From Nageia nagi (Eukaryota; Pinophyta): DNA of 64,000 nucleotides. The notes beneath the pieces are model-generated. The model saw only the letters and a program-made list of their open reading frames with translations. It did no database searches and was not told where the DNA came from. Location of the stretch: NCBI GenBank assembly GCA_050084985.1, contig JBITNC010000001.1:176576001-176640000 (forward strand), read 5' to 3'. The position numbers and the translations under genes are program-made. Within the stretch, counting starts at the first letter, position 1. Every line of letters begins with the position of its first letter. This document shows, one piece after another, positions 47,240 to 59,549 of this stretch.

Positions 47240-47540
47240 ATGTTCACGAATTATGATAAGTCTTGCTCATCATATGCTGTAGGGGATTAGCACACAAAAT
47301 TATGTAAGTCATGTGATTAAGCATATATTGACATAATTTCTTGGCCATAAAGGTGATTATGAGGTAAAGATCCTCTATATATATGTACCTAAGCTCATAA
47401 TTGATAAGAGTATGGCTAAGGTAATAGACAACTTGCTCCTTGCCTTGAGCATTCTTTTGAGCAAGCATGACTCCTAAAGCAAAATCGATCATCAAAAGAT
47501 AAAGATAGAAAGGAAGATAATCCCTAGGAGGGATCAAGGT
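47240..47540 (-). pseudogene. Classical gypsy RNase H of the Tat-like element
   Basis: Reads PFYLYLLMIDFALGVMLAQK, AQGKEQVVYYLSHTLINYEL, RYIYIEDLYLIITFMAKKLC and QYMLNHMTYIILCANPL. This is the usual succession L-Y-L-A-x-S-x-x-A-x-G-x-x-L, V-Y-Y-x-S-x-x-L, E-x-x-x-L-A-L-x-x-A. It is one nearly uninterrupted stretch of 97 codons directly after RT. Confidence 0.88.
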
Positions 47541-47579
47541 AGGGGGAGTAATGATATAGTGTTTAATATCATCAAGATC

Positions 47580-48884
47580 TTATTGACACTTCTCATTCCA
47601 CTCGTAGACCATGCCCTTCATCAAGAGATTGTTAAAAGGATGACACTTATCTGAAAGCTGAGCTATAAAGCGATGAATGGCTTGGATTTTACCTTGAAGA
47701 CTCATCAAGGTCTTAAGATTATGAGGAGGAGGCATATAAATGATACCCTTGATCTTTTTAGGATCAATCCCAATACCTCGCTTGGACAAGATGAAACCTA
47801 GAAGCTAACCTGATGTGACACCAAAAATGCACTTCTTATGGTTCAACCTAACATTATGCTCGAGAAGATGGTGAAAGATCTTGCAAATAACATCTTAATA
47901 TACTTCATGTGTCTTAGATTTGGCTAAAATATAATCAACTTAATCCTCCATAATATCATGCATCATGTCATGAAAGATATAAGTCATGACCCTTTGATAG
48001 GTTGCTCCTACATTCTTTAGACCAAAGGACATGACTCAATAAAAGTAAGTCCTCCAAGGGGTGCTAAAAGTTATCTTATGTTGATCATTTGGATTTACCC
48101 ATATTTGGTTATAGCCTAAAAAATCCTCCATAAGAAATAACATCTAATATACTACAGTATTATCAACTAAGATATCAATATTGGGTAATGGGAAGTTATC
48201 GTTAGGACACACCTTGTTAAGTTCATGAAAATTCATGCAAATACAAATACGACCATTAGATCGATTGATGGGAACCATATTGGAAACCCACTTAGAGTAA
48301 TCAATAGATTCGATAAAGTGACCCTTCAAGAGCTTTTAAAGCTCATCCTTGATCAAAAGAGATTGGATTGGATTAAACTTTTTAGGTTTTTGCTTGATCA
48401 ATTTGGTATTAGGATAGGTCATAATGTTATGCACGATAAGGCTAGGATTTAAACTTGGCATATCAATATAATTGAAGGTAAAGATTTTACAAAACTCAAT
48501 CAAAATCGATTTAGCTAAGTCACACTCAGACTCATTCAAAAGATCATCAACATAAATGATCCTATGATCATCGATATCACCACTAATATCAATCTCAACT
48601 ACACCCACATGCATATGGGACCCTTCTTCAAGTTGTTGAAGGATGGGAAGATATGAGTAATCATATTCAGTAGGATTAAGGATAAGAGACATAGAATATG
48701 AGAAATATGCTTCATCAAAAGACCAATGAGAAGGAAAAAAAATCTTGTGAGGGGAAAAGAAACCTGATGGTGGTAAAGAGAAATCCACAGATTCACAACT
48801 GACAGCAATCAAAGAGTCACCATCAAGGGGATGATACAAAGAATCAAGCTCATAAAGAGAAATCATATTGAAATTTTTGACCAA
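47580..48884 (-). pseudogene. Tat-like reverse transcriptase, active site destroyed
   Basis: Upstream 48884-48336 is an open 182-codon pre-RT region ending QKPKKFNPIQSLLIKDEL. RT proper: FIESIDYSKWVSNMVPINRS, NGRICICMNFHELNKVCPND, NFPLPNIDILVDNTVVY (48329-48144), then DFLGYNQIWVNPNDQHKITF, FGLKNVGATYQRVMTYIF, and the polymerase motif as a stop codon followed by VDYILAKSK where YVDDILAKS is expected (about 47925-47945): both the Tyr and the second Asp are changed. Then GIGIDPKKIKGIIYMPPPHN and LSDKCHPFNNLLMKG (47789-47580). Clearly inactive. Confidence 0.9.
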
Positions 48885-49142
48885 ATTTGAAGATGAAGGA
48901 TCATCAAATAAATCAAACAGGATAGAACAATTTGATGAACTAGGACTAGAATGGCAAAAATAAAGACTAGTATCATCAACATCAAAAGACTAATTGTTAA
49001 TGTCAAGATTGGAAAATTATTCTTAGAGCATGAAGGATTTGGGACCTTTAAAATGAAGGACCCTCTTGTCATGACCATCTTGAAAAGTAATTAGAAGTCA
49101 TGGACCATACCTTGCTTAAACTAGCCCAATGCATAACCTTTC

Positions 49143-49242
49143 CATTTATAATATTGAAAATATCATCAAATAAAATTAGGACATGATAAATTTCTATTTA
49201 TAATATTGAAAATATCATCAAATAAAATTAGGACATGATAAA
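49143..49242. repeat. 52-bp x 2 tandem repeat
   Basis: The stretch from CATTTATAATATTG to GGACATGATAAAT is repeated almost exactly. Confidence 0.95.
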
Positions 49243-49724
49243 TAATCAACTTTAGCACAAAACCTCCCTTTGAAAGGATGCTCAAAAGGGACATCAAATA
49301 GAGAATCAAGACTAGTGTAAATAAAAAAAGATTGTTTGGGAATTTAACCTAATAGAAATAACAAATCTAATGGTGATGGAAGCATCTTAAGGTAACCTGA
49401 AATCCTTGACTAAATCAACATTACATGACACATCCTCAATCCGATATTCCCCCAAACAAAGGTTAGCATATTGCACCAAAATAGGGTAAGGATTAGAATC
49501 ATCATGGTCATCGACCTTATGCTGAGTGATATGATCAAATGTGGAAGCATGAAATTTTTCCTATTGGGAAGGTTGAAGTGGCACGTATGAGGATTGTGAT
49601 AAAGGTCACAAGGTGGGGGAACTTGATTATAAGATTGAGGTTGAGAGGACTTGGGTTGAGGCTTCTTGACTTGAGGCCTATAATCTAATGATAGCAATGA
49701 TGAAGACTCAATGGAAGACTTACC
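49243..49724 (-). pseudogene. Tat-like pro-RT linker
   Basis: Minus-strand open stretch rich in Gln, Pro and Ser (DYRPQVKKPQPKSSQPQSYN; PPPCDLYHNPHTCHFNLPNR). It continues on the other side of the copia insertion (55710-55990). No conserved domain. Confidence 0.5.
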
Positions 49725-50159
49725 TATTGGAATGTATAATGCATTATTGTAAAGGTTATGTAATAATATTCTATGTAAATTCACTAATACTTAAGGGTAT
49801 AATGCATTATTGTAAAGATTATATAAAAGGATGTGCATGTCATGCTTTTGTACATTGGATAAAAGGGTGATCCAAAGAAGGATTTTGGCCTATAAATAGA
49901 AGGCTTCCTATTTGTGATCACACATCAATTGTGGAGTAAAGTTATGCTATAGGATAGAAGTGTAGGAGATAAGATTAGGAGGATTGTAAGAGAGTTGTAT
50001 TTGTGATTGAAGTAAAGATCTAGTTAGTGTATGTACTCGTAGTTGGAGGAACCACTTACATCTTGTATTGTGAGATTGTTTTATGAGTTTGTTAGATGTA
50101 ATTATGAGCTTTCAAGGGATCTTGGTTGTTTAGGAATTATCTTAGTGTTAGTTCCTTCA
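49725..50159 (+). repeat. 5' LTR of the nested copia
   Basis: 435 bp. It lacks about 75 bp present in the 3' LTR (the stretch with ATCATTTGATACC) and has a repeat of TATAATGCATTATTGTAAAG instead. Promoter-like TATAAATA at about 49893. Confidence 0.88.
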
Positions 50160-52980
50160 AATTGGTATCAAATCTTGGTGTTAAGGCTCTTCTTCTACAA
50201 CTTGGTGATCTTCATTCCTCATTATACACCTCATATCTTCATTTCATTGTTGTGGTAACACTAAGAGAAGGTATAAATTCCTACCCTCTTGGTTAATTAT
50301 TTTTTGATCATTGCATCATGCTACTAACAGAGTATTTGCTATGTGTTAGTTCTCTTAAGCATAATATAGCTAACAAAATTGTAATTTTTTTTTGGTTTAT
50401 GCTAACCTCCTATGATTACTTACAATTTATTTAATTGTAACATTTTTTTTTGGGAGAGTTATTATATAAAATTTGTGTAATATTACAAAAGTAATATTAT
50501 TTTGTAATACTACAAAATATGTTTTTTTTTTTTTAACAAAGGAAGTAATTAGTTCACAATGGTTTGCATTTTTAAGCTAAAAAAAAGGGGTATCATTTAT
50601 ATTTGCAAAAATAATATATATATTTACAATTTGTTTGGAAGCTCAAGATTATTACCATTGTACCTATTTTTTAAAATGAGCCATGTCATCAAATGGAGGC
50701 ATGATGGTTAAAGTCGATTATGCAGAGTCTTTTGAACCTATGAGTAGCCGAGGGTATCGAGTTCTACGCCTTGTTTCCTATGCTAATTGCCAAGCCACAT
50801 TTTTTTTACGCTCACCCTATCCTTGGCCTTGTTGGTTGCCTCATTCTTATTGGTGTTTGATAGAGGCCTTTTTCTTTTCTCTTTTTCCTGCACCACCTCA
50901 CCCATCATGGTCCTCTCACCTTCTCTCACTTGTGTATTCCCTCCAGCCTACGCTCCATGGTGGTGGAGCACTCTTGCCTCTATGTTGCGTAGTTCTAATT
51001 TCAGACATAAAACATTTGGTGTAATAGTTCTTGCTTATTATTGATAAATCTGTAAGACTACAAAGCAATCCTACCTCCAAACCAAACATTTGGTCTTCCT
51101 CTCATTTGCCCCACTCATGGAAAGGAGGCTCCTCCCTCCTCACGGATTTCTTGATTAAATGGCCCTCATAACCTATTAAGTAACCATAAGTGGGTTGGTT
51201 GGCCTCCCTCCACTTAGCCCTCTTCCTAGTGCAAAGCATGGTCATCAGATTGTAGAGCTTTCATGTATTATATTCACACCTGCTCCGCTTAGGCCCCTTC
51301 CTCATGCAACCACTTGGTCTCTCCTCTGCCAAGGCATATCTTTTTTTCTTTCTACCATTATCTCCTCCAATTTTTTTTACTTTGTTTTTTACTTATGGTT
51401 GTTAGGCATTTAATTTTGAAATACTTGCAAGTCTTCTTTTTCCACTTAATGCATTCAAAAGCATTAATTACTTGTATAATGTATACTCAAAGTTATTTGT
51501 ATTAATGACTCCACCCCTTACCTTGAGCCTTAAGAGAAAATGATGACTTGTACTTAATTTTAAGGAGAATTCCAAGGTAATTTAGAATTTTTTTAGCAAA
51601 TTACTTTAAATACCTTTTTTTTCTCATGCTATAGGGATTTTTGTTTGTAAGTGATAAATTTGTTTACTAAAATAAAATTTGTAATGTTTTTAATACTATA
51701 CTAAGCATTTATTCAAGGGATCTTTTTAAAGTAAAAGGAGGGGGAAATATTTATGAATTTCATTACTTGAATGTTTAGATCCTTTATGTTTAAAGTACAT
51801 TTTTATCACTTAGAAACTTTTATACTTGTTAAAATAATGCATGCTTATTACTTAATTTTTTAAGTTATGGGAATAATGCATTACTTAATTTGTTTTTAAA
51901 TTAAAATACACATGCTTATTAATTATTAAGTTAATGATGCATTTTTTGGCTTAATTCTTAGAGCTTAATTTTTTTTAAGTTAATGCATACTTAAGGACTT
52001 AAATTATAACTAAAAGATGCATGCTTATTACTTATTAAGTTAATGATGCATTTTTTTTTATTTAATGCTTAGAGCTTAAATTTGTAAGTTAATGCTTATG
52101 AATTAAAAAATGCATGTTGAATATTTTTCCTTTATGCAAAGTTAATTTATGCAAATTATGGAATTAATTATTATTTTACAAAGTTAACTTATGCAAATAT
52201 ATGGACCTACGTAAAAATATCCTCTAGGGGTTAGTAAACAAAAGCCATTGGACTCTTAAGGTTCCATGTTATGGATGGATGATGCTGCTCTTTACTTCAT
52301 ATTTTGCATTTTGTTTTATTTGCTTATGCAAACAAAAATGTAAACATTGATATGGGTAACCCCCTAAAATGAACACATCTGCATGTACATTCTATAATAT
52401 GACTTATCTGGGGAGCCATGAGGTGAGGACAGGTGAAATGGAGCCTTTAAATCCAACAATCCAAATGGTAAAAAGTCTATACGTATCAATTGCCTCTAAG
52501 TCCTCTATTGGTATGGATTTAACTCTAATAGGTGGACAGGTATGTGTGTAGTTATACCACATATTCGCATGTCCATTCAGGGATTATCCTGATAACCTAG
52601 GAGGACAACTTGAAACCTAATCAAGATTAATAATTTGGTTGATCCAATAAATATCATAACCTTAAAAAATAGTAGGTACTTCTTATGAGAAAGTATAAAA
52701 CTGACCAAAGTGAACTGGTTGAGGATTGGTAGTAGTTGGGCTTCTCTTATGTGGGCATCTAGGTGAAGGCCTAATTTTAGATAAGAAAACAAGCCTCAAC
52801 AATGTCACTCTACATCTATGATTTTTAAGATGAGAAATGTATTTGGATACATGGGTTATTATTTGAGTTGTAAAACATTTGCACTTATGAATCAAATCAA
52901 GAATGTCTCTAGTGTTAAAAGTAACATGTACTATTTACTTGGTTAAAACTTAACATTTAATATTGTTCATTAAATCACAT
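50160..52980 (+). other. Leader of the nested copia
   Basis: Starts with the primer site (50161-50174). 50680-51500 is C/T-rich with phrases such as 'cctcatgcaacc'. 51550-52200 is very AT-rich and repeats a TTAAGTTAATGATGCATTTTT / GCATGCTTATTA phrase at least four times. 52250-52980 is mixed. The plus-strand frame 52369-52551 and the CT-rich frames at 50683-51044 show no conserved motif. No gene called. Confidence 0.5.
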
Positions 52981-53009
52981 GCTTATTATTTTTCACATTC
53001 TTGTGTAGC

Positions 53010-53945
53010 AAATGAGAGAATCCTTTTTACCAAACACATTCTTGATGGTTCTAATTTTGAGATTTTGGAACCACAAATGAGAGCTAAATTATAGGCAAAG
53101 AAGCTTTCGCAAATAATGAATGAGAACCTTGTACCTCCTATAGATGAGAAGGCTTTAGAGGCTTACAACATGAAGAATGAGTTAAAAACCTTCATGATTT
53201 ACCATGCAGTTTCAGATGATATGCTCTTAATGATTTTCTCTCTGCTTAGTAAAGGAAGCTTGGGATAAGCTTAAACAAATCTACCTTGGTTCAAACTTTT
53301 CAAGAAAGTTTACCATTCTCCAAAAGTTACTTTAATCTCATTAAGGGGAAGATGAAAATGTTGCCATCTATTTGAATAAAATCATTAACTTAAAGACTTA
53401 ACTTATTGCTAATGGGTGCAATTGGATCAGTGATGAGTTCATGGTCTTCATCATTCTTCAAAGCCTTTCTTCAAAGTTTGGAAACTTTATGATGGTTATG
53501 GGAACAAAGCTTGATGATGAAAAAGAAGTCTTCTCCCTTGAGAACTTTTCTAGGCACCTATTGAAGCATGAGAAAACCTTTAATAATAAGGTACTGATTT
53601 CTTCTTCTAAGAATAATAACATTGCTCTTGCAGCAATCAAAACTCCTTTCAAGAAGAAGTTCAACCATTAAAAGAAATCTTATCCTTCTTCCTCTAAAAG
53701 GTTTGAAAAAAGAGGTAATGGCTATAATAGTAGCAGGAACAACAGAAATAATAACCATAATAGTAGGGATAATGGCAACAACAACCATTTCAAGCAAAGA
53801 GATAGAAAAAGCAAAGCAAATAATCCATATCTTGAGGAAAAATTTGATAGTAATTATAACTATTGTGGCATTCAAGGTCATAAAGAAGTTGATTGCTACA
53901 AAAAGAAAAGAGAGGAAAAGTACAAAGGTAATGGAAATGTAAAGA
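53010..53945 (+). pseudogene. copia gag with zinc knuckle remnant
   Basis: Begins ERILFTKHILDGSNFEILEP, then VPPIDEKALEAYNMKNELKT, stops and frameshifts, then LSSKFGNFMMVMGTKLDDEK (53441-53671) and EVFSLENFSRHLLKHEKTF. An Asn/Ser/Arg-rich stretch follows (NSRDNGNNNHFKQRDRK), and the knuckle YNYCGIQGHKEVDC, in which the first Cys of C-x2-C-x4-H-x4-C is Tyr. This is the nucleic-acid-binding structural protein of copia elements. The frame breaks several times. Immediately after comes the protease start. Confidence 0.82.
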
Positions 53946-53984
53946 ATTTCAAAAGAAAAAAAAATATTTATGCTGGTTTTGTTG

Positions 53985-54250
53985 TGATGCTCTACTCCAT
54001 GTCTTGCTCTTTTTCATTTGAATGGATTATTGATTCTAGTTGCACTAATCACCTATGACTTGAAGAGAAAAAGTTTGAGAACTTTCATAAGTATAAAAAG
54101 GATGTGGTTGTGATAGGTGATAACTCCACCCTTGAAGTCCAAGGAATTGGGAGTATGTTGATTCACAAGAAGGTTCTTGATAATGTTCTCTATGTTTCTA
54201 AGCTTAAGATGAGCCTTCTCTCTATAATCTAAGTTGCTAGAAAAAGGTAC
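53985..54250 (+). pseudogene. copia protease fragment
   Basis: Reads FEWIIDSSCTNHL (protease motif D-S-S where D-S-G/D-T-G is usual), then FENFHKYKKDVVVIGDNSTL, VQGIGSMLIHKKVLDNVLYV and SKLKMSLLSI. After this point the conserved gag-pre-integrase sequence is replaced by the tandem repeat. Confidence 0.8.
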
Positions 54251-54279
54251 TCTTTTGAGTTCGACTCTCAATCCTAGTG

Positions 54280-54765
54280 CACTGTTCAGTTATCCAAGTG
54301 TATAACTCCTATGTTTCTTTTGGCACTATTTAGTTATCCATATATGAGAAACTCATATGTGTATACTCTATTTTGGTTAATCTAGCATTTTTTAGTTATC
54401 CATATATGAGGAACTCGTATATGCATGCTCTATTTTGGTCAATCTAGCACTATTCAGTTATCCATGTGTGAGGAACTCTTATGTTTATTTTGACACTATT
54501 CAGTTATCTATATGTGAGAAAATCCTATGTGCATGCTCTATTTTGGTCAATTTAGCACTGTTTAGTTATCTATGTGTGAGGAACTCTTATGTGTATTTTG
54601 GCATTGTTCAGTTATCCCTATGTGAAGAACTCATATGTGCATGCTCTATTTTGGTCAATCTAGCACTATTCAGTTATTCATGTGTGAGGAACTCTTATGT
54701 GTGTTTAGCACTGCTCAGTTATCCATATGTGAGGAACTCATATGTGCATGCTCTATTTTGTAAAT
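54280..54765 (+). repeat. Nine-copy tandem repeat replacing pol
   Basis: Units with GCACTATTCAGTTATCCAT, then GTGAGGAACTCATATGTG, start near 54284, 54324, 54388, 54446, 54492, 54556, 54602, 54662 and 54706. They alternate between a short (about 44 bp) and a long (about 62 bp) form, giving a dimeric unit of about 106 bp. An open frame of 110 codons runs through them (LALFSYPCVRNSYVYFDTIQ) but only reflects the repeat. Confidence 0.9.
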
Positions 54766-55216
54766 GATAATCAACAAATGTTTTATATACAGTAGGTGAC
54801 TATAAGTTTTTGGCATGGCATCTTCATGATAACTTATAGTGCACCATTGATCAGTTCATGATGGTATTTGTGTGATTCATCTATCCTTGATGAGATGAAT
54901 ATGTTACATCTAATTGATCTTATTATTTGAGCTGCTTATGACTTGCAAGTTCTTTTGAGATTGCAATTTACTTAAGTATGCAAGCTCTTCAAGACTCTTC
55001 ATGACTTCCAATTAGATGACTACTTCATGTACATTGAAACTGATTATGGTTAATGATTGTATTTGGCAAAGTAGTGAGTCTCAAACTAGATCTTTCTTAC
55101 TTCAAAAATATGTAAAAAGTTCTCATCTTCATTGTATCTATTTGAAAGAGAACTCTCTTACTTTCTCTCTTTCTTCTCTCTTATTTGCTCTATCCTAATA
55201 TTGCATTAAAGGGGAG
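54766..55216 (+). other. 3' internal part of the nested copia
   Basis: No pol motif. Short open stretches only. Ends with the polypurine tract (55208-55216) before the 3' LTR. Confidence 0.5.
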
Positions 55217-55709
55217 TGTTGAAATGTATAATGCATTATTGTAGAGGTTATGTAATAATATTATATGTAAATTCACTAATACTTATGGGTATCATTTGAT
55301 ACCTTAAGTATTTAAGTGAATATGATAATGTTTCTTATCCTACACTCCTTGTCATGAGCATGCCCCTTGGGTAAAGGGATGTGCATGTCATGCTTTTGTA
55401 CATTAGATGAAAGGGTGATCCAAAGAGGGATTTTGGCCTATAAATAAAAGGCTCCTTCTTTGTGATCACACACTAATTGTGGAGTAAAATTATGCTATAA
55501 AATAGAATTGTAGGATGTAAGATTAGGAGAATTGTAAGAGAGTTGTATTTATGATTGAAGTAAAGATCTAGTTAATGGATGTACTCCTAGTTGGAGAACC
55601 ACTTACATCTTATGTTGTGAGATTGCTTTGTGAGTTTGTTAGATGTAATTGTGAGCTTTCAAGAGATCTTAGTTATTTAGGAATTATCTTATTAGTGTTA
55701 AATCCTTAA
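55217..55709 (+). repeat. 3' LTR of the nested copia
   Basis: 493 bp, homologous to 49725-50159. TATAAATAAAAG promoter box at about 55440. Confidence 0.88.
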
Positions 55710-55997
55710 TTATGATAGAGATACATATGGTGAGTTACACATCCAATAGAGGTGATGATGATGAAGGTTACGATGCAAAGATTGAGGAGCTTGTGAACTA
55801 GATGATGCTTGGTTGGGATTATTGTTCACAAGGATAGTGATGGGAAACAAACTTAGAATAGAAAATGGATTGAGATATTAAATAGGGTTTTAATGTTTAA
55901 AGGGGGTAGAGTGCATTGGAATATAATGAGTCTTACCACCATGCAAATACTTGAAGCAACCATGTTTCAAAGAGGAAACATCATTCATTTCATCAGT

Positions 55998-56516
55998 CTA
56001 ATGTTGACCCAAAAGAATATTATACTGTATCTCACCCCCAACAAAATGGAAAGGTATAGGAACTGATCTCACTCTGACCTTAATAGGAATCATAACTACT
56101 CCCAAGGTGGTAGACAAAGCATTATTAAATGCCCTAATGGCTAAGGTGGGAGAACTCAAATAAGATAATGGGATACCAAGATTGTGAAGCATTGCCATAG
56201 ATACCACATTAATAGTTGACCCTTCATCAATCATGACTCTATTAACTCCTTTACCATCTATATATGCAATAATGTAGATAGCTATATGTTTTTTACATGA
56301 TCCACGAGTGTGATATACCTTATCCATGTAGAAAGTGATAAAAGGCCTCATATAGTCTTGAACTATTGTACAAAAATCTACAAAGGTACTAGGATCATCA
56401 TTAGATAGCTCAATGATCTTAAGTATATCATTCAAGGCATCCCGATGAGTTTTGAATTTTTGCAATAAATCCCATAAGGATAACTTGGTAGGAGTTAACT
56501 TCAACTGTTGTTCCAA
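55998..56516 (-). pseudogene. Tat-like gypsy protease
   Basis: An open stretch of 172 codons. N-terminal part: MEQQLKLTPTKLSLWDLLQK. Retropepsin part: KKHIAIYIIAYIDGKGVNRV then MIDEGSTINVVSMAMLHNLG, where the active-site D-G-G/D-S-G is D-E-G, and PIPFHFVGGEIQYNILLGQH, the usual hydrophobic-hydrophobic-GR-like C-terminal motif (LLGQ). It is one of the longest uninterrupted coding stretches of the element. It would process gag-pol, but the changed active-site residue makes activity doubtful. Confidence 0.85.
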
Positions 56517-59500
56517 CTAATTTTAAACTATAATAGATGGTCTAAAAGGTTGAGATGAAACTTGAATGTTAACTAGTTATGTATACTACTATGCTCTTGT
56601 ATCTCGAGGGGGAGGTACTCTCTCACCTCCCCTCCCTGTACAAGTGGAAACATGAACTAGTTCAATACCCATCATACCAACAAACTTAGTGGGTAAAGGA
56701 CTACTAGTCATCACTTGTTTTGATGTAGAGGCCATGGTACTTACTTGATTCAAATTACAGCCATGTCTTGGTAAAGGATTTTATTATACCTCCAAATATT
56801 GATTAAGTTGAGCTTTATGTGTTCCTATGGATACATGACCATCATTAATTAATCTCTAAATAGTGGCTCTTAAAGTTTAAAACTTATTAGTCACATGCCC
56901 ATACTAATGATGGAAAGCGCAAAACTCATCTTCCCTATACCATTATGGGTGTGCACCATCAGGGTCTACTTGTCTTATCTTAGGAAGCGTAACTAGTCTT
57001 GCATATAGAAGCTTATTAAGTATGTATTTTATGGGCTTGGTTAATGGTGTCCAATTCCTTTATTATTGTTGTGGTTACCCTGGTGGTCTAGGAGGGCTTG
57101 CTTGATTGTTACCATAATTAGCTTGATTACCTTGATTTTATTGGTTGTCCTGATTATACTTCCCTTAATGACCTTAGTTACCTTGATTAAATTGCACTTG
57201 GTTACCTTGGTTATAGTGTCCTTGATCCTATTGTTGATATTGATTCCTTGGCTAATTATTCCTTTATCTAGGAGGTGCTAGCTGAAGAAGTGGTTGCACT
57301 TGGTTAATCGCATATGTAACTTGATTTTCTTACGACCTAAGATAAGTTGGATTAGGATTTCCATAATTATTATGGGTATTTTGAGCATTATTATTATCCT
57401 TTTTTCTTAGCTTTATTTAAGCCTCTTGAATTTTCATTTATTCAATGATCTTTGCTTAAGCTAAGACCTTTTCAAAGGTAATGTGCCTTTGAATTTGTAG
57501 GATAGAAGAGATGTGCTTATTACAACTCCTATAGAATAGCTTGATCAACTCCTCTTAGGGCAAGCTATAGGGCATGTCAGTTATAACTGCTCTCCAATGA
57601 GACACATAATCTGATATATACTCATCATCAAATTGGGATAACTTACTCAAATCCATAATTGAAGCTCTCTTTCTTATGTTTATCCCAAAGTGATCTAATA
57701 TTTGATTAGCCAACTATTCAAAGGAGAAGATAGTATGCTATGGAAAGTTGCTATACCAATCCAAGGCTTGACTCACCAAAGTCATAAGAAAGGTCCTCAA
57801 ATTGAGAATGTCATCATTAGCTATGATATAGCATGAATACTTGAAGTGCCTTTGATGCTCTCTAGGATCCTCCTTCCCCTTAAACTTATCCATCTTTGGG
57901 ACCTCAAACTTGTAAGGAAAATCCTTTACAGGAATGGATGGATGTATTTGTTCATTATAAATGGATCCATAAGATAACTTAGACTTGTCTTAATTATTAA
58001 GCCTTTGCTCCATCTCTTGCAACTTTTTGAGAATCTCATCATGTGGAGTAGATGGAGGAAAGCATCGAACAACCTGATACTTTGGAGCCTAATAAGAATT
58101 AGTTACTTATTATTTCCTTTAAGGTTGATAAACTAGTTATGTAGAGGTAACATTCATCTGCTATGTATGATGGGGTTGGACTACAAACCCTTGTTCCACT
58201 TGGTTATGCAATCCTTGAGGTAGAAATTGAGCTTGTCTAAGAGATGGGTCTTGAACTTGTTGAAAATATTGAAAGTATTTTTGCATACAAGTAAGCACAT
58301 TAGGTTTTGCACCAAAATATGCTTGTATATGACTAGGATTTTTAGAATTAGCTTATGTAGGCATGACAATTTGAGAATGATATTAAGACACAACATTAAT
58401 GTGTACCCTAGGTTGGGGAACTTTGGGTGGTACATATGATGGAATGATCTCTTGAGGATTAGGATTAATCAAGTTGCTAGGTCCCATGGGCTCTTATTAA
58501 TAAGATAAATAAGGTTAATCAACCATAGAAACTTAGGGAGGGGTTATAATCCTCATAACTTGTGGATTAATATTTACCTCTTGCTCTTAATGGGTGCCCA
58601 CAAATTATGCAAAACATTTGGCCTTTTAAAGCCTATACCACTCCTTGAACATTTGGGCTCTCTCATAATCATCATGGTGAGGAGTGCTTGATGGTCTTAT
58701 TATGGGGTAGTTCAATTTATGGATGAGAAGATTGCACCAAAGGGTTCGCATGAGAAATTAATGGAGCTTGAGGCAAGATTGATGAAACTGATTAAGTTTG
58801 GCTAGGAGGCCAAGGAGGAGGAACAAATGTAGATCAATTTCTTATTTATAACTCATAATTATGGCCCCTCATATTATGTGATATGGTGGCAGAGACTCGG
58901 GAGGTTCATGTGATGGAGGTTCAATGAAGGAAGAAGGCATGTTGGACAGCAAATAATTGCCATAGGCAGGATCATAATGGTAAATGACACTATAAGGATT
59001 AGGAAGAAAGGCTTTGTTTGGATTATGAAATAAAGTTTCTATAGTGAAAACATGGGATAAATAAGAAGGAGAAAAGGATTTTGACACCCCTATCTCCTCT
59101 TCCAAGGGAGGTGGTGGATTAGTCAAGGGTTGGCTTTCCATGTTAGCAACATGAAGAGATGGAGGCCTAAAACCCAAAAGTTGTTTGGTTCTAAACTAAT
59201 GAAAAAGGTCTTGGATATGAGGATCACTCAAGAGGAGTTGTTCCTCCATAGGAAGGTAATCATGAATAGCTTCCACATGATGTGGAGATCTAGCATCACC
59301 ATACAAGAGATTCCTACATAGGCTTACTTGCAAGTCTTTATGAAATTGTGGATTCTCTTGATGGGATGGGATGGAAACATGTCTAGGTGAAGAAGGTGGT
59401 ATATGAAAAGGTTGGGACATATAAAGCAAAAGTGGTTCAGACATACGAGGTGAAGGTGGTTGAGAAGGTGGATTGGATTGTGAAGATCGAGTTTGTCTAG

Positions 59501-59549
59501 CTTTAAATTGTGCTTTAGTCTCAATTGAACTATGTGATTCACCTTCCAT
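56517..59549 (-). pseudogene. Tat-like gag
   Basis: Starts at a Met at 59549 with MEGESHSSIETKAQFKARQT and a Pro/Ser-rich part (PPSQPPSPRMSEPLLLYMSQ) that runs through one stop to 58869 (FIEPPSHEPPESLPPYHII). The capsid core is at about 57480-57930: FEVPKMDKFKGKEDPREHQR, ANDDILNLRTFLMTLVSQAL, DWYSNFP, MDLSKLSQFDDEYISDYVSH and MPYSLP. Then a Q/N/T-rich part and a knuckle-like FCAFHHQYGHVTNK (about 56915-56950). Many stops. The size (about 3 kb) is large, as is usual for Tat gag. The knuckle has His where the second Cys is usual. Confidence 0.8.

Larger units (their letters stand above)
49725..55709 (+). mobile_element. Ty1/copia derivative lacking most of pol, nested in the Tat-like element
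   Basis: A plus-strand element of 5985 bp. LTRs at 49725-50159 and 55217-55709 start TRTTGRAATGTATAATGC and end TCCTTMA. The primer site is ATTGGTATCAAATC (decayed iMet type) and the polypurine tract AAAGGGGAG abuts the 3' LTR. The flanking pentamers are TTACC and TTATG, only partly alike. Inside are a 2.8-kb leader, gag, the first protease motif and then, instead of integrase and RT, a nine-copy tandem repeat and non-coding DNA. It therefore depends on other elements. Confidence 0.85.

Noticed and set aside
50683-51505. Open frames in the CT-rich leader
   Set aside because: Composition-driven, overlapping on one strand in several frames, no motif.
53622-53942. 106-codon plus-strand frame and its minus-strand shadow
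   Set aside because: Shadow of the Asn-rich gag tail in another frame.
54435-54767. 110-codon ORF with internal peptide repeats
   Set aside because: Only reflects the tandem repeat; no start context or conserved domain.
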